This document shows positions 1 to 38,683 of a stretch of DNA of 64,000 nt, piece by piece (position 1 is the first letter of the stretch; every line of letters starts with the position of its first letter). The DNA is from Callipepla californica brunnescens (lineage: Eukaryota; Chordata; Aves; Galliformes; Odontophoridae). A model generated the notes under the pieces. The model was given only the letters and a program-made list of their open reading frames with translations. It ran no database searches and was not told where the DNA came from. Location of the stretch: positions 5,270,001 to 5,334,000 of the forward strand of contig JALIRH010000036.1 in NCBI GenBank assembly GCA_023055505.1, written 5' to 3'. The position numbers and the translations under genes are program-made.

Positions 1-3000
1 TCGACAACAGCGGTCTGCGTAGCCCTGCTGCTGCCCCTGTTTTGGGGCTGGTGACCAGCTTAATTCCCCTGCACGCTTGGCTGAGCTGTCCCCACCCCTT
101 TGTAACTGCCTTGTATTCCAGGAAGGGAGTGCACAAGCCTTTGCCTCACTTTTCACATAGCTTTCAACAGCTCCAATGTCATTGCCTAGGCGACCGGGAC
201 GCTACTAGATTGTAGTGCAGTAAATAACAGATCCTCAATCCCAGGCCGCTCCTGTCTGCGGGAGACCTCCGGGGGAACTTGAAGTGCCTGGGGAGCCAGA
301 GCAGGTAGGAGAAAAAAGACAAAGGGAAACTCCTTACGATTTGCGTGTGTGTGTACCTCGGCACAGAACCTCTCTCAGTTGCTCAGTGGCGCAGCTGGAA
401 GATGATTTGTGGTGCTTTTCTTTGTGGAATTGTTACTCGAGATTAAAGAGTCTTGGATAGTTCGCTCCAAAGTGCCTTAGCTCCAGAGTGAAAGCACTTT
501 TGGAGGAAAGAGCAGACAAGACTAGAATGGAAAAGTGGACAAGAGGATTGACACAGGCAGGATGCTGGGGCTGGTTGCTCGCTGCCAGGCTCAGCAGGGT
601 TGTGGTGCCTGGTGCAGGGACAGCACCTGTCTGTCGACTCTGTCAGAGTGGATTTTGGTCATTTTCTTGGTACCTCAGGCTGTTCCACTGTGTCCTGTTC
701 CCCCAGCAATGCTGATGTTAATATACTACTAGACAGAGATCTGAGTGTGCTGCTGGAAAGCTCACTTTTGGTCAGTTTTGTAAGCAATGTTTTGCATGTG
801 TGAAGTTACTACTCAGGGACGAGTGAGCAAGAGCATGGAGTGTTGTGACCTTGGGATGTGCCAGTATTTTGCAGATGTTCACTTGTTTGCTGCAGGCTGG
901 ATGAGCTGGATGGCTCCCAGTGCGAAGCTGAGGGGAGGAGTGGAGGTGTGGAGATAAGCTCACAAACTCTCAAGCAGAACACTGCACTTTGTTGTGAGAA
1001 TCGGGAATATCTAACCGTTACCCTTAGAAGTCCCAGTCCCAGCTGTGTGCTCTCACTGCAGCCCACTCTACTGCGTGGGAAAAGAGTGCTGCCTTGCAAT
1101 GCAGATGTACAGACACGTGTGTCTTTTGGTTTCCAAGGTCTTTTTCTCTCAGGCTGGGGCAAAAGTCTCTAAAGATTAGAAAGAGACCCGTTGTACAGAT
1201 TTGTGTGCATTTCTCTCCCATTAAGGTGGCTAAAAAATTTTGTCACATTTCACTTCAGACTGTTAGAGGTGGCAGGATGATGTTGAATCTGTTGTTACTT
1301 GCTGAAAGAGCCACAGGCAAAGCTAAGGCTTAAAGTTAAGGGTAAGATCGAAGATGCTCCTTCTAGAGTCTGCAGAAACTCAGCAGCCAGGCATCACCTC
1401 CCAGCAAGGCTTCATTTCCCTCCGTACACACGTGGTACATTTGTCTCTACCCACTTTGCTATTTCCTTGCAATGCACTAACTAGCAACAGAGGGAAGCAA
1501 CAATCCAGTGAATGGTGGAGATCGCTTGAGAAGGCGTGCAGGGAGGCAGCTCCCCGCGTGTAAAGAAGCAGGTCACACCAGCAGCATCAGCTTCATGCAG
1601 TGAGCCCCCTAGCTTGCATGTTTCCATCTGTCTTCCTCCAAATGCCTGCAGTAAATCAGCCTGACTGCCCTGCTGCAGCCTCCCTTTGGGTCCTGTGTCA
1701 CAGCCACCACTGCATGTCACCCCAGGCAGCCTGCTCACCCAAGGCATCTGTACTGCATAGAGCAGAAGGGACAGAGGGTCCACTGTTGCACTGCTCCCTA
1801 GACAAAGAGATCATCAGCTTAAGAAGCAGATGTGTCTCTTGAGGAGCTACCGTGGAAATCATCCTGCTGGCAGAATTTTGTCTAGAGCATTCTTCTGTGC
1901 AGAAGTCGAGGTGTTACCTCTTCAGATTGTGCTGGGAAGAGGTGTTGGGGTGATGTCAAGGAGCTGATGCCTTTATGGCAGAGGCTACATATCCTCCAGG
2001 CTGATGTGAGAGACTGGAAGTGGCAGAGAGCCTGGTTATGCTGTGACTGCTTTGTAGCTGTGCTGCTGCTGCCGTGTTCTGCCTCAGGTTAGTCACCTCC
2101 CTGTGCCATTTGCATAGCTGACAGGCACTGGGAGGTAATTTCATCCAAGTCATGCAGTAATGCTTCCATAAAGATAGAATTAGTGTATGAGGCTCTTCCT
2201 GGTTCACTTTCATTTATCCTGTGCCAAGGGCTTCCGCTGCTTCCAGGAGGATGTGATTTCCTTCTGCTGGACTGCCCCATCAGAACGACTGCCCTGCATC
2301 CTTCCCTGCCTCCACCACTCACTGACCCTATAGGGTCAGCCAGTCAGCGCTGCTGCCAGCTTCCAGAAATGATATTTGCAAAGTTTCCTGCCATTCTCCG
2401 TCATCTTAAGATGACAGAGGCCAAGTTTTTAGGCTGTCAGCATAGCTGTAGGGATGCTTTCCCAGCATGTGCAGCAGTCACTGCACAAGGGAAGTGTGTC
2501 AGCAGCACTTCAGCCCAGCTGCTCTTTGCACCACGGAGCTCAGGTGTGAGTGGACACCGACTTGGCTTTGCCAATGCCAATTTTGCTTTGAAAGAGAAAC
2601 TTCTGAAACGCCCTTAAAATATTCAGATGCTTTTTTTTTTTTCTGTTGAAAACGAGTGCAGCCACGTGGTTAGAGCTGGTGTCACCCAGCATGACCACAC
2701 AGCACGGGGCGGCGCGGAGGTGCTCACGCTGCTGAGAGAAAAGGCCTGGCTCCATCTTGATGCTACCGATACCCAGGGCCATGGAAAGCAGCACGGAGGC
2801 AGGGTAAGGGCCCGAGAAGCCTCGCTGCAGCTCTGAGCTTTTCTTTTTCTTGAAATTGCTGTTCCCATCCTTTCTTTTCTTTCTGTTTACACGTGGGACG
2901 AGGAGGGATGGGCGGAAGTGAGACTTTGATGAGCTCAGTCTTCATCTGAAAGTCCTGTGGGGAGCAAAGGCTCTGCCACTGTGCCAAGCCCTCCTGGAAG

Positions 3001-4519
3001 AGCATCTGCAGGTGCTGCATCACTCAGATGAGTCGCAGATGTGGCAGAAACCAGCGTGGGGTCAGCTTTCGGGACACCACCCTGCTTTCACTTTAATGTC
3101 TGGTGCGGTGCCTGTTGCTCCTAAACCACCCGGTCCCCAGCTGACTCAGAGACCACTGAAAGAGCCCTGCAGCTGGTCTGCCCCGAACATCATCATTCTG
3201 AGAGCGGCTGCTCCCACCACGAGCGGTTTAAGATTGAAAAGCAGGAAGTTTTCAGGCTTTCGCTATTAGATGTCGGTTCTGAACCGAAACAAGATGGTAA
3301 CCCATGGTGTGGGTACAAGGGGTGACCAGAGTGCTTCTGGGATGCATATGTGTTAGGAAAGCTGCAGGGTGGCAGCCCCTAAAGTGCTGGGGAGTAGAGG
3401 GATGGGGAGGAGGAGGAGGAGGGCAGTCGCATGGTGCAGCTGTAAGCAGAGGAAGGCAGCATGCTGACCAAGATGGCTGCAGCCCAGCCCTCCGCAGCGT
3501 GCCATCTTTTCTTCCGGGGGCTTGGGAGACAAAGGAAGGACGAAAGCGTTCTCAGTGCTCTGGTGCTTGAAGGAAGACAGAAAACTGGGGACCTTTGGGC
3601 TCTCTGTAGCTCATAGCATGCTGCAGCTGATCCAAGCTCACTCTCCGTGCTGTGCTATCAAGTTTATCGGGTATCATCACCCCATCCGCCCATCATTCAC
3701 CAGCTTTGCAGAAGAGGGTTTTCCCATTCCCCTGCTGGTGCTGGGCTGCTGAGCATGCTCTCATGGGAGTAACACCAAGCATGTCTGGCTCTGATTCTTA
3801 CTGCGAGGCTTTATTTGCCAACTAATTTTGTGTTTCAGTTTTATTCAGAGACTTCCTACTCAAGAATTCAGTTTTGCTGTGTCTGAGAGATCTAAGCTCT
3901 TTACTGAATGAACCTGGTTCAAAATGATCGCTAAGAATAGTTCTCAAAGGGTGGAAGGGGCTGTGTGGGTAGCAGTGCTGAAAACTGCTGGAGCGTGCTG
4001 TAAACATTTCAGATGGGACCTGCGTCACAGAATCAGCATTTAGCAGAAATGGGCTGACATCCTAGAACCCTCCCTCTCTGGCCCTTTCCAGAGTACCCAC
4101 ATCTTTATAAGATTGAAGATGATGGAGGTGATGCCATCACCTGAAATACCACCTTTGGAGAAAGCGCCTGCAACCAGAGGTCTGTTGCAAGGACACTTCT
4201 GGGAGCCCAGTGGGAGCTGTCCCAGCAGCCCAGAAAAATTCCTGCACTTTGCTGGCCTGAGTTTGGACATCAGTGGAAAACAGAAGGGAATGATACCCTG
4301 TGACGTGGTGTTATGACACAGCATTTGCAACCTGTGTTATCATAATCTGAGTGTAGTGCTGCTGACTTGGGTCTCTGTGCTGCGTTAGGTTATCCCCTCC
4401 ATTACTCTGCTGAACAGATAAAATCTCTGCATGTCCAGGTTCTAAAGCCTCCAGGGAAAAAGGAGACATTCTGTTTGCACTCTAGCAATACTAACCTTGC
4501 TGTTTCTCTTTGTCCCTAG
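1..4519 (+). other. TP73: TP73 intron 1 (3' part), non-coding
   Basis: This stretch precedes the first coding exon of TP73. It has no long conserved frame, no CpG island and no splice-flanked block that I can recognise as an exon. The short open frames on both strands overlap one another and have no recognisable protein content. TP73's non-coding exon 1 and P1 promoter lie in a CpG island upstream of a long intron in other vertebrates, so I infer they lie to the left of this window. A T-run is present at 2630-2642 and a GGA-repeat tract near 3405-3422. Confidence 0.6.
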
Positions 4520-4556
4520 AGTGATCTATCCTTTGTCAGATTCCCCCTCTGTGAAG

Positions 4557-28501
<23,945 letters not shown>

Positions 28502-29795
28502 GGGGTCTCCAGGAGGCGGCGCTCGGAGACGGGACACAAAGGGAGCCCAAGGGATGGGCTGGGGAAACCGAACCCCCGCGTGAAAAATGGGGGAGTGCTT
28601 TCAGCCTCGAGGCGTAATTTTGCTGGACAGATGTGGACTGTCGGCTGCATGAGGAAATACGGCCCCGATCCATCTGCCAGGTACTTCCCAGAGAGGAAAC
28701 CCCAGTGGTTTTGTCAGAGGATCGATGGAAGCGCAGGGTGCTGAGGCGGCTCCTGGAACGCAGCACGGATTCTGACTGCACGTGGCAGAGGAGTCATCTG
28801 CTGCTCCATCCTTCTCTTTTGTACTGTGCCGGACGAGATGCAGCAGAAAGATAGCACATTTTCTGTTAGGGAGACCTGCTTTCTTCTTACCTGTGTTCTC
28901 AGTGGTGTCAAAAACCAGCAGGTCCTGATCATCACGAGAAACCAATGTCGCCCTTATCTGCTCCATCTCTGTACAATTATCTGCCATGGACTGACACACA
29001 GCAGCAGTCTGCTTTCCTGACGGACTGCCAGAAAACACCTTCCCTTCAGTTCCTTGTAGGGCAGCAGTTCCAGATGTGTTCACATACTTAAATGTTTGTG
29101 TCTACCAAGAGAAGGTGATGTACATACAGTATGCTCACTGTGCTGCAAGGAGAAGAAGAGATTTATTTTCATGTAAGCTGTAAGAATCGATCCGAGACAA
29201 TAGTGTCAAGCAATCAGTTTCATGTTCCAGCATTTAAATGTGCAGAAAATCGTGTCTGACGACTTGCCTGCTCAAAATGCAGACGTTTTTCCCTCCTGTG
29301 CATTCTGTCACACGAATGCAGGGGGGGAAGCGCGTGGCAGCTCCTGCAGAGCTCCTGCAGCACGGCTGAGGGTTGGAGGCAGATCAGATCAGTGAGGTGG
29401 GGTGAGTCCGATCCCACCTCGGAGCGATGGGCTCAGGAGTACGTGAGGCCCTTCCAGCTCCGTCTGCTGTTTCTGGTCGCTTGTTTCTGCCTTAACTGCT
29501 CTGCTGGTTCAGGCTGCAGGGAAGCTCAGCAGAAAGCCGTGCTGCCAACACATCCCCAGCTCCACCTCCTGCTGCTGAGCACATGCGTCCAGAGGTGCTT
29601 TAAAGCTTTTGAAACATGTTTTCAATGCTCATTAAGGCTTCTTCAACAGTATTAACCGATGCAGTCCAACCACGTTACCAGTAGTACTTTTCGGAACGTT
29701 ATCTTTGGAAAATGTGTTATTTTTTTATAGCTGTGGGTTTGTTTCGTTTTGTTTTTTTGTAAGATAATAAAAGCACGGCTGAATTACAGCTCCCG
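28502..29795 (+). other. TP73: TP73 3' UTR
   Basis: About 1.3 kb of non-coding sequence between the TP73 stop codon and the AATAAA at 29766. It is T-rich near the end (TTTTTTTATAG, TTTCGTTTTGTTTTTTTG), as is usual before a poly(A) site. No microRNA site or other gene was assigned. The 160-codon antisense open frame at 28601-29083 has no recognisable content. Confidence 0.75.
29766..29771 (+). terminator. TP73: TP73 polyadenylation signal
   Basis: AATAAA at 29766-29771 follows a T-rich stretch and is the first canonical hexamer after the TP73 stop codon. Cleavage would be expected about 15-25 bp downstream. Confidence 0.75.
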
Positions 29796-30470
29796 GTAAC
29801 TCAGGTCTCGCTTATACCGTATGGAAAACGTGCACATTGCTGAGAAATCAGTGGCAGAGGTTAAAAGTGTGACGGCTGTTTGTGGTCCTGGCGATGCGCA
29901 CTGCACCCACAGCAGGTGGGAACCGATGGAGCTGTAGGACTGAGGAGCAGCACCGCGAGCAAGACTGCTTTTAACACAATTCGAAAAGAGTAAGGTCTGG
30001 AAAGCCGAGGCTTCATTGCAGAGTCAGCAGCAGCTCCACGCCTGCAGGACTGAACTGCTGTGGGGATGGAGTGAAAGTGTGGGGAGCGAAAGCCCTCTAA
30101 CAGCACGGCCGGGAACTGCAGCCCCTCACAGCCCGCTCACAGCCCGTGTCCTCACTCAGATGGGGAGCACACAGCGCTCGGTGGGAAGGGCAGATACCGG
30201 GGAAGCGGCACTGCGCACTGGGATGTGTAACACAGCAGTGGGGTCACCCCGAGGAGCGCTCCGTGGTGGGATGAGGTCGCGATTCGAACCCGCCCGTTCC
30301 ACCTCCACCGCACAGAGCACTGCCGCACTTCCAGCCCCGGAGCTGCGAAACCGCAGCGGGCGGCGGCCACCGAGGTCTGCCCTAAAAGAGAACACCGGGG
30401 CCGCTCGGCGGCCCGACCCCGTCCCACCCGCGCCTCAGGAAGCAGCGGGCGGAACCCGGAGGTGACCGCC
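29796..30470. other. TP73-CCDC27 intergenic region and CpG promoter of CCDC27
   Basis: The first 450 bp are moderately GC-rich with no recognised feature. From about 30270 the sequence becomes CpG-rich and this continues through CCDC27 exon 1, forming the presumed promoter island. Human has an antisense RNA (TP73-AS1) in the equivalent interval. Nothing here proves or excludes one. Confidence 0.5.
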
Positions 30471-30483
30471 GTCGCCTAGCAAC
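30471..30483 (+). promoter_or_regulatory. CCDC27: RFX X-box motif just upstream of the CCDC27 start codon
   Basis: GTCGCCTAGCAAC fits the X-box consensus GTNRCC-N(0-3)-RGYAAC at every defined position, with a one-base spacer. It lies 14 bp upstream of the CCDC27 ATG within a CpG island. RFX factors bind X-boxes in promoters of ciliary and spermatogenic genes, so the motif agrees with a cilium or testis role for CCDC27. Confidence 0.7.
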
Positions 30484-30497
30484 GCCGTGCGGCCTGC

Positions 30498-33400
30498 ATG
30501 GCGCTCCGCAGCGCGTCCTCCGCTGTGCGGCGCGGCCCGGAGCCGCGGCACGACGAGCTGCGCGTCCCCGCCGCCGTGCGCGTCCCCGCCACCTGCCACA
30601 GGGCCACGTCGCCGGGCCCGCCCGGCGGGGCGGGAGCTGAGCGCGTCCCGCGCGGCCCCGGGCACGGGGGCACCGGGGAGAACGGGAAGGAAGGGCCGCG
30701 AGAAAGGCGGCCGGATAACGTCCCGTGGTACATCGGTGCCGTTAACGAGAAGGTGAGGGAAGCAAGGTGCACCGCCCGCCCCGAGCACAACGCGGCAGGG
30801 CTCGTGGGCACGGCCCCTGGGTGCTGCGGGGCTCAATGGGGCACCCCTGGGTGCTGCAGGGCTCAATGGAGCACCCCTGGGTGCTGCAGGGCTCATGGGC
30901 ACGCCCCCTGGTGCTGCAGGGCTCAATGGGGCACCCCTGGGTGCTGCGGGGCTCAATGGAGCACCCCTGGGTGCTGCAGGGCTCATAGAGCACATCCCCT
31001 GGTGCTGCAGGGCTCAATGGAGCACCCCTGGGTGCTGCAGGGCTCACGGAGCACCCCTGGGTGCTGCAGGGCTCAATGGAGCACCCCTGGGTGCTGCAGG
31101 GCTCATGGAGCACGTCCCCTGGTGCTGCAGGGCTCAATGGAGCACCCCTGGGTGCTGCAGGGATCATGGAGCACGTCCCCTGCTCCGTTTGGGGCACCCA
31201 GCAGTGTGATCAGAAGCGAGGTTTCCATGGGGCAGGACGCTGGGTGCAGCCCAGTAACACGCACTGCGTGCACACGGGACAGGCGCTGACACACTGTAGT
31301 CCCTCTGCCACTCGTCCCCGTCCCTTCGTCCCCTTCTGGCACGTTCAGCGCACGCCCAAACGTCTTTATTCCCTAGGAAGAGTGCCTGGTAACTCTGGTA
31401 GAAGAGATCGATCGCCTCGCAAAGTACAGAGCAGAGTGTGCGCAGAAGGACGCTGCGATTGCTGATCTGCTGAAGGAAGTGCAGTGTCTGAAGGGAAAGG
31501 GGGACTTGCTCAAGGACAGTGCTCGCACGGAGGCGGTAACGACTTCAGCTCCTCGCCCTGAGGCCCCAGATCTGAAGCACTCCCTGCACACAACGCACAG
31601 CAGGGCCTTGCAGCTCCTTCTCTCTGTCTTTATAGTACACGCAAACAGAACCGGAGAGCTCAAGTGAAGAAGCCACTGAAGTTCTCCGTGAAGCGAGTGC
31701 CCCCGGGGCCGCTCCAGAGCTGGCAGAAGCAGAGAAGCAGACCCTGATGGCTCAGCTCACCGCGCTGCAGAAAGCCCACGGAGAACTCAGCGCACAACTG
31801 CAGAAAGCAGAAGCTGAGTACAGCATGGCCACAGGTACTGGGGGAGGCTTCCCCACAGCGATCAGTCGTACTGGAGGCCGAGCGTTTGTCTTGCCTAGAA
31901 AGAAAATCTGGGTTAGGTCCACACAATGGCAAAAACTTCTCCTTTCCGTTGTTCCTTATGAGTCAGAAACACTTTCTGAAACCACTTGCCCTCTTCCTTT
32001 AGAAGGGCATGGGAAAATCCTGCAGCACAGGCTGAGTTACTCTGGAGCACTCCACAGTGTGCCACCACTCTGGCAACCCCGTGCTCGAGTTCCTGGCTCT
32101 GTTAATCCTCAGGACAGCTTCTGCCTCACAGTGAATTTACTTAATTTTAAAGCAAAGCACTGTGAAATGAATTATTAATTATTATAATAAGTGTCATCGT
32201 GCCTGCACGTTCACTTCCCCCACAGCCTACACATGGATGAGCAGAGCATCTCTGCTCGTGCTCACCTGAAGAAGAGCTCGTGAAGTCTCCTGCGGGGGCT
32301 CAGCTTGCTTACAGGAGCACTCCAACTTTACAGGTGCCATGTGTTCCTTGCAAAGACAACTGGAGGTCCAGGAATCCCAGCTTCGGAGAACCGAATCTGA
32401 AAATGAAAGGCTCCAGAAAGAGCTCAGGGGGCGTGAAGTTCAGCTCCAGGCCATGTCTGCCAAGGTACTGCCACGAGCTGAAACAGTTCTCTTGCTCCCG
32501 AGGCAGGAGGGCCATCTCTGAACTGCAGAACTGATGTGTAAAATGTTCTCCCTGAAGTTTGGCAGTTTGAGAGAAGAACGGAAACACGAAGAAATGATGG
32601 CAGCAGCGGAGGAGGAGAACTGCAGACTTCGACAGGTGAATCTGGCCCAAGCCCACGTGCCTTCATGGAATAACATCAGCCACTTTATCGTGCTCGTGAG
32701 ATCAAACGTACCACGTTTAAAATAGCAAAGTTACTCTGACAGTTTGACTTCCTGAGTTTATTTTACCACTCAGCTGCTTTTCTTCCTAATAGCAAGCTTG
32801 CTGCTTTCATCACTCAGTACTCAATACAGCAGCTTTGGAGAAAAGCTTCAGTAACTGTGGCAACCAGAACAGACAAGTTTACGTCCACAGACTGCCCAAT
32901 ACAAGAACCATTTGAGCCAATACTGGGAAGACGTGGGCAAATCTGCTCCCTCTCTTCCTCACGGTAATGATTTATGTATCTCCTCAGGTTGTTACAGAGC
33001 AAGAATCCAAACTGGCTGAGCAGACAGAGCTGATCAGCAATTTGCAGGGTTCAGTCTGGCAGCTGCAGGCAGAGGCTCTGACCAATCGATACCACATCCA
33101 GAAGCAGCAACGTGCCCAAGAGGAGATGCAGAGCCAAGCTGGGGTGCTGCAGCACGCGGAGCTGCAAACCAGAGTGGCACTTGAGTGCATCACCAGCAAG
33201 GTAAACGCAGGCTCCTTCACTTCAGACTGTGTTCAGAGATGTTCACCAGCCTAGTCGAGTCCACGTGAACCCCAAAGAGTCAAACGTGAAGGCTTTACAC
33301 ATCCACTTCTTTCCTCTTTTATCAACAGTTCGAGAGATTTCGAAGCAAAATCATTCAGGCCACGTTCAGTGCAGCAGGCATCAAAGCTCCCCAGGCAGAA

Positions 33401-33650
33401 CTCGCTGACGAGGAGGTGCTGGAGGCCATGCAGGTACGCAGCTCTCCGGAGTCCTGAACTGCTGAGAAAGCCCTGGACAGTACTGCTGTCCATCCAATGC
33501 TTTTCCATCCCCTCACATATCTCTGACTTCCAGAAAATAATTAACGAGCGGATGGAGTTCCATCAGATGCTGAAACAGAAAGGCCTCAAGGTTCCCCCTC
33601 TCACCAGCATTGACACGACTGCCTCTTCTGGTCCAAAGGGAAGGAGGTAG
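30498..33650 (+). CDS. CCDC27: CCDC27, coiled-coil domain-containing protein 27, 8 exons
   Basis: Exons: 30498-30752, 31377-31535, 31636-31834, 32334-32464, 32558-32635, 32988-33200, 33329-33433, 33534-33650. Phases join into 418 residues plus a TAG stop. Exon 1 encodes a basic, Pro/Gly-rich N-terminus ending VPWYIGAVNEK; human CCDC27 has a similar PWYI motif before its coiled coil. Exons 2-7 are heptad-like and rich in Glu, Gln, Lys and Leu (VEEIDRLAKYRAECAQKD, LEVQESQLRRTESENERLQ, QESKLAEQTELISNLQ), i.e. a long coiled coil. The C-terminus is KGLKVPPLTSIDTT. Molecular function is unknown. The product is shorter than human (about 650 residues), mainly at the N-terminus. The position between TP73 and LRRC47 supports orthology. 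The exon 5 acceptor (CCTGAAG) is weak, so that junction is slightly less certain. Confidence 0.85.
30810..31185 (+). repeat. Minisatellite, about 12 copies of a 29-31 bp unit (CCDC27 intron 1)
   Basis: Tandem copies of a unit containing CACCCCTGGGTGCTGCAGGG then CTCAATGGAG. Individual copies vary (GGTGCTGCGGGG, CTCATGGAGCACGTCC, CTCATAGAGCACATCC), which shows some divergence. The whole array lies between the exon 1 donor (30753) and the exon 2 acceptor (31376). It is open in several frames on both strands only because the unit lacks stops. That accounts for the long artificial frames there. Confidence 0.9.
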
Positions 33651-33730
33651 AGCTGTGCAGGGCTGCAGAGCGGCCTGAGTGCCCAGCTCCCAGCACAGCC
33701 CTGCTTCCCCTGACAAACAAAACTCACTTC

Positions 33731-33736
33731 AATAAA
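33731..33736 (+). terminator. CCDC27: CCDC27 polyadenylation signal
   Basis: AATAAA 80 bp after the CCDC27 stop codon, giving a very short 3' UTR. The opposite-strand signal of LRRC47 lies only about 170 bp further on. Confidence 0.75.
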
Positions 33737-33885
33737 GTCCTGCAGTCATTCAGTTGTTTTCTAATTGCTGCATTATTTCCCAGGGAGCTCTGATGGTCTC
33801 TGGGGTGCTCAGGACCCAGAAGTGAAGTTTCCGCTTTGCCAAGTTTGCAGTCACGCTCAGCAATGCCAAAAGAAGTGACAGTGAG

Positions 33886-34855
33886 GTACAAATGAAGAAC
33901 CATTTTATTTTTCCATTCCGTACGCAGCACGGCGGCGTTATCCGATGCGATACCGATCGAGTGCAGTTACACCTCTGTAGTTCAGCCCATGGATCACCCC
34001 GACTTACGGATGGGAAGGTTTGCATTCAGACAACAGCCAGGCTGCAGAAACCAGAACCACTCCGACTGTCTGCATGTCGGATGGTGTCCCCAGCACTCAC
34101 CATGTGAGTGCAGGAGGGAGCTCCAGTGGGGTCACCCCAGGCAGAACAGCTCCTGGGGAGCTGGGGACCACTGCTGACATAGGATGAGCCCTCTAAACGG
34201 GGCTCAGTTTCACAAGCAAGAACAAATTCAGTGCCTGACCAGCAGCTAACTCAACGGGTACACAATAAATTCACAACCGATGCTTCCCACAAGGATGGAA
34301 CGTGGCCCCCAGACGGCCCTGCAGTCAATCGCTGACTTCACTTAAAAATGAAAGCTGTGCTAAACACGGGAACAGAAAAAAAACAAACACAACTGCAAAC
34401 CCCACTGCTCAGATTCTGGCAGGTTTGAGACATTTAAAATACACCAAACTGTCAGTTTTGTGGATATGAAAGCAGAGCAATGCAAAATGAGATGTTCTCA
34501 GTGCTTCTCCATCTCCTGTCCCCACTGAGATAAGGACCCAACGAAGCACCAGGAGCAAACCTCGCAGGGAAACGGGACTGCAGTCACTGTATGAACTGAA
34601 ACGTCAGAACGATTCCCTCCCAGGTGAGCGGATCGTGACCCTGAATGGCCTCCCTGCTTTTGGGTTTGTGTTGGCAGTGCCACAGCACTGAGAGGCTGAG
34701 AGGATGCCACCCTCCTTGCCAGGACTCCCCAACCTCGACGCGTTTCACGCAGGGTGCACTGCATCCTCCCTTTAAAACACTCTCACAAACGGCGCTCAAA
34801 ATGGAAATTAAAAAAGGAAAAGGAAACCGAGCATCATCCTTATCTTCCACGGCAG
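33886..34855 (-). other. LRRC47: LRRC47 3' UTR
   Basis: About 1 kb between the LRRC47 stop codon (34856-34858) and a minus-strand AATAAA at 33904-33909. No conserved frame was seen on either strand. In human, SMIM1 (a small single-pass membrane protein) lies between CCDC27 and LRRC47. I looked for a short frame with its Ser/Arg-rich N-terminus and terminal hydrophobic helix here and found none. Confidence 0.65.
33904..33909 (-). terminator. LRRC47: LRRC47 polyadenylation signal (minus strand)
   Basis: TTTATT on the plus strand, read as AATAAA on the minus strand, 947 bp beyond the LRRC47 stop codon. It leaves under 200 bp between the convergent CCDC27 and LRRC47 transcript ends. Confidence 0.6.
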
Positions 34856-38359
<3,504 letters not shown>

Positions 38360-38683
38360 TAAGCCAAAGGGTGAGGAAGACTTTCGCCTCGTGGAATTGG
38401 TGTTTACCTCCGCACCTTCGAGATGGCCGAGGCGCACAGTGCTCTCACACACGATTCCTTCCTCCCGTGCATACCTCTGTCCTTCCAGCTCCACCAGCAC
38501 GGCCCGGCTCAGCGGGGAGCAGCTCCGCATGAACTCCGTGCTCTTTAGGGTTTGCCTTTGGCCGCTGTCCCCAGCAGGCAGCGAAGCAGGTATTGATGTG
38601 TCACAGCCCACAGAAGCTGCTCAGAACAACCATTCGTAACGACGTGCCCAGTTATTAACTCAAAGGCAAGGATATTTGTTCTG

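Noticed and set aside
3753..3788. Isolated p53 half-sites (GAGCATGCTC, AAGCATGTCT) in TP73 intron 1
   Set aside because: Each is a single decamer without a second adjoining half-site. Such words are frequent by chance.
30498..31289. 263-codon frame running from CCDC27 exon 1 through the minisatellite
   Set aside because: The exon 1 donor at 30753 and clear downstream coiled-coil exons show the repeat is intronic. The frame is open only because the repeat unit lacks stops.
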